Below are positions 63,856 to 64,000 of a DNA stretch of 64,000 bases, piece by piece. Location of the stretch: assembly GCF_029667115.1 (NCBI RefSeq), contig NZ_JARUIU010000004.1, positions 372,001 through 436,000 on the forward strand. Reading direction: 5' to 3'. This stretch comes from Jeotgalibacillus sp. ET6 (lineage in GTDB: Bacteria; Bacillota; Bacilli; Bacillales; Jeotgalibacillaceae). How positions within the stretch are numbered: position 1 is the first letter of the stretch; each line of letters starts with the position of its first letter. The notes below the pieces were generated by a model, which was not told the DNA's origin, did not search any database, and was given only the letters and a program-made list of their open reading frames with translations. The position numbers and the translations under genes are program-made.

Positions 63856-64000
63856 TTAAGCTTGCCATGGAATCAGAACAGTTTCATTGGCAAAATTCCG
63901 CTGCACAGTGTCGATCCATTTCACTTCTTCATTTGCTCTGTTCGCGAGAACTGGTTCTCTGGAATCGGCTGCGAAAAGGGACTGGTTTATCAGCCACCAT
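63856..64000 (-). CDS. ArsA-like ATPase, C-terminal end (partial)
   Basis: 48 codons run in from the right edge to a TAA at 63856. The translation contains WLINQSLFAADSREPVLANR and ends TVLIPWQA. W(L/V)INQS followed by a R-A-x-x-E segment is the C-terminal pattern of ArsA/GET3 ATPases. It would drive arsenite export with ArsB. The start is outside the window; 40 bp separate it from the phosphatase. Confidence 0.65.
   Translation of the reverse strand, partial: WWLINQSLFAADSREPVLANRANEEVKWIDTVQRNFANETVLIPWQA

Overview
The window reads as chromosomal DNA of a low-to-mid GC, spore-former-type Firmicute (Bacillaceae or Planococcaceae). The grounds are strong AGGAGG ribosome sites, frequent TTG/GTG starts, T-box and S-box leaders, CcpA (cre) sites, a B. 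subtilis-type argCJBD-carAB-argF operon, YwbE, YuzF, a YflT-type stress protein and a B. licheniformis-type alpha-amylase. No rRNA, tRNA or CRISPR was seen. Species cannot be named from sequence alone.

Layout. 1-5.2 kb (+): the end of a MurNAc PTS permease, MupG, a MurR-type regulator and a GlcD/GlcF flavin/Fe-S oxidase pair, closely spaced as one apparent operon. 5.5-7.1 kb: secreted alpha-amylase behind a cre site. 7.4-16.1 kb (-): a LacI-regulated sugar operon (lipoprotein, two permeases, ThuA, two Gfo/Idh/MocA oxidoreductases, a TIM-barrel isomerase) with no ATPase of its own. 16.5-22.3 kb: unrelated single genes (HAD phosphatase, aldo/keto reductase, a stress protein with a SigB-type promoter, SDR). 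22.4-31.7 kb (-): the arginine operon. 31.8-34.9 kb: an AT-rich accessory stretch with a tandem 224-bp repeat, a probable transposase remnant, DUF3916, Nudix and GNAT genes. 35-43.3 kb: drug-type MFS exporter, AraC regulator with a following gene that appears to start at ATC, VOC protein, an orphan degenerate response regulator, T-box-controlled ArgS, and MsrAB. 43.4-50.5 kb: SGNH hydrolase, SRPBCC protein, RlmI-like methyltransferase, nuclease-fused DinG-type helicase, YwbE, Mn catalase, YuzF. 50.6-55.8 kb: a cre-controlled cation:carboxylate symporter operon with a DUF294/cNMP/CBS protein and a DnaQ-type exonuclease. 55.9-56.45 kb: no gene, but a strong promoter and a ~440-nt candidate structured RNA whose two ends pair over 22 bp. 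56.6-60.4 kb: CNNM/CorC-type transporter, then an S-box-controlled two-gene operon (flavin monooxygenase and ATP-grasp ligase). 61.4-64 kb: an ArsR/ArsP operon with a 30-residue DCC-motif peptide, then HesB-like, phosphatase and ArsA-like genes on the opposite strand.

Three intergenic repeat families punctuate the window: a ~220-bp element with GGGACAAAA terminal inverted repeats (family A), a GC-rich element that abuts the 3' ends of minus-strand genes (family B), and a tandem ~224-bp unit (family C). The observations I rate highest are the candidate ncRNA at 56007-56450, the S-box/monooxygenase/ATP-grasp operon, the joining of MurNAc uptake to a possible D-lactate oxidase, the ATC-start gene, and the arsenic operon with its mini-protein and paired operators.
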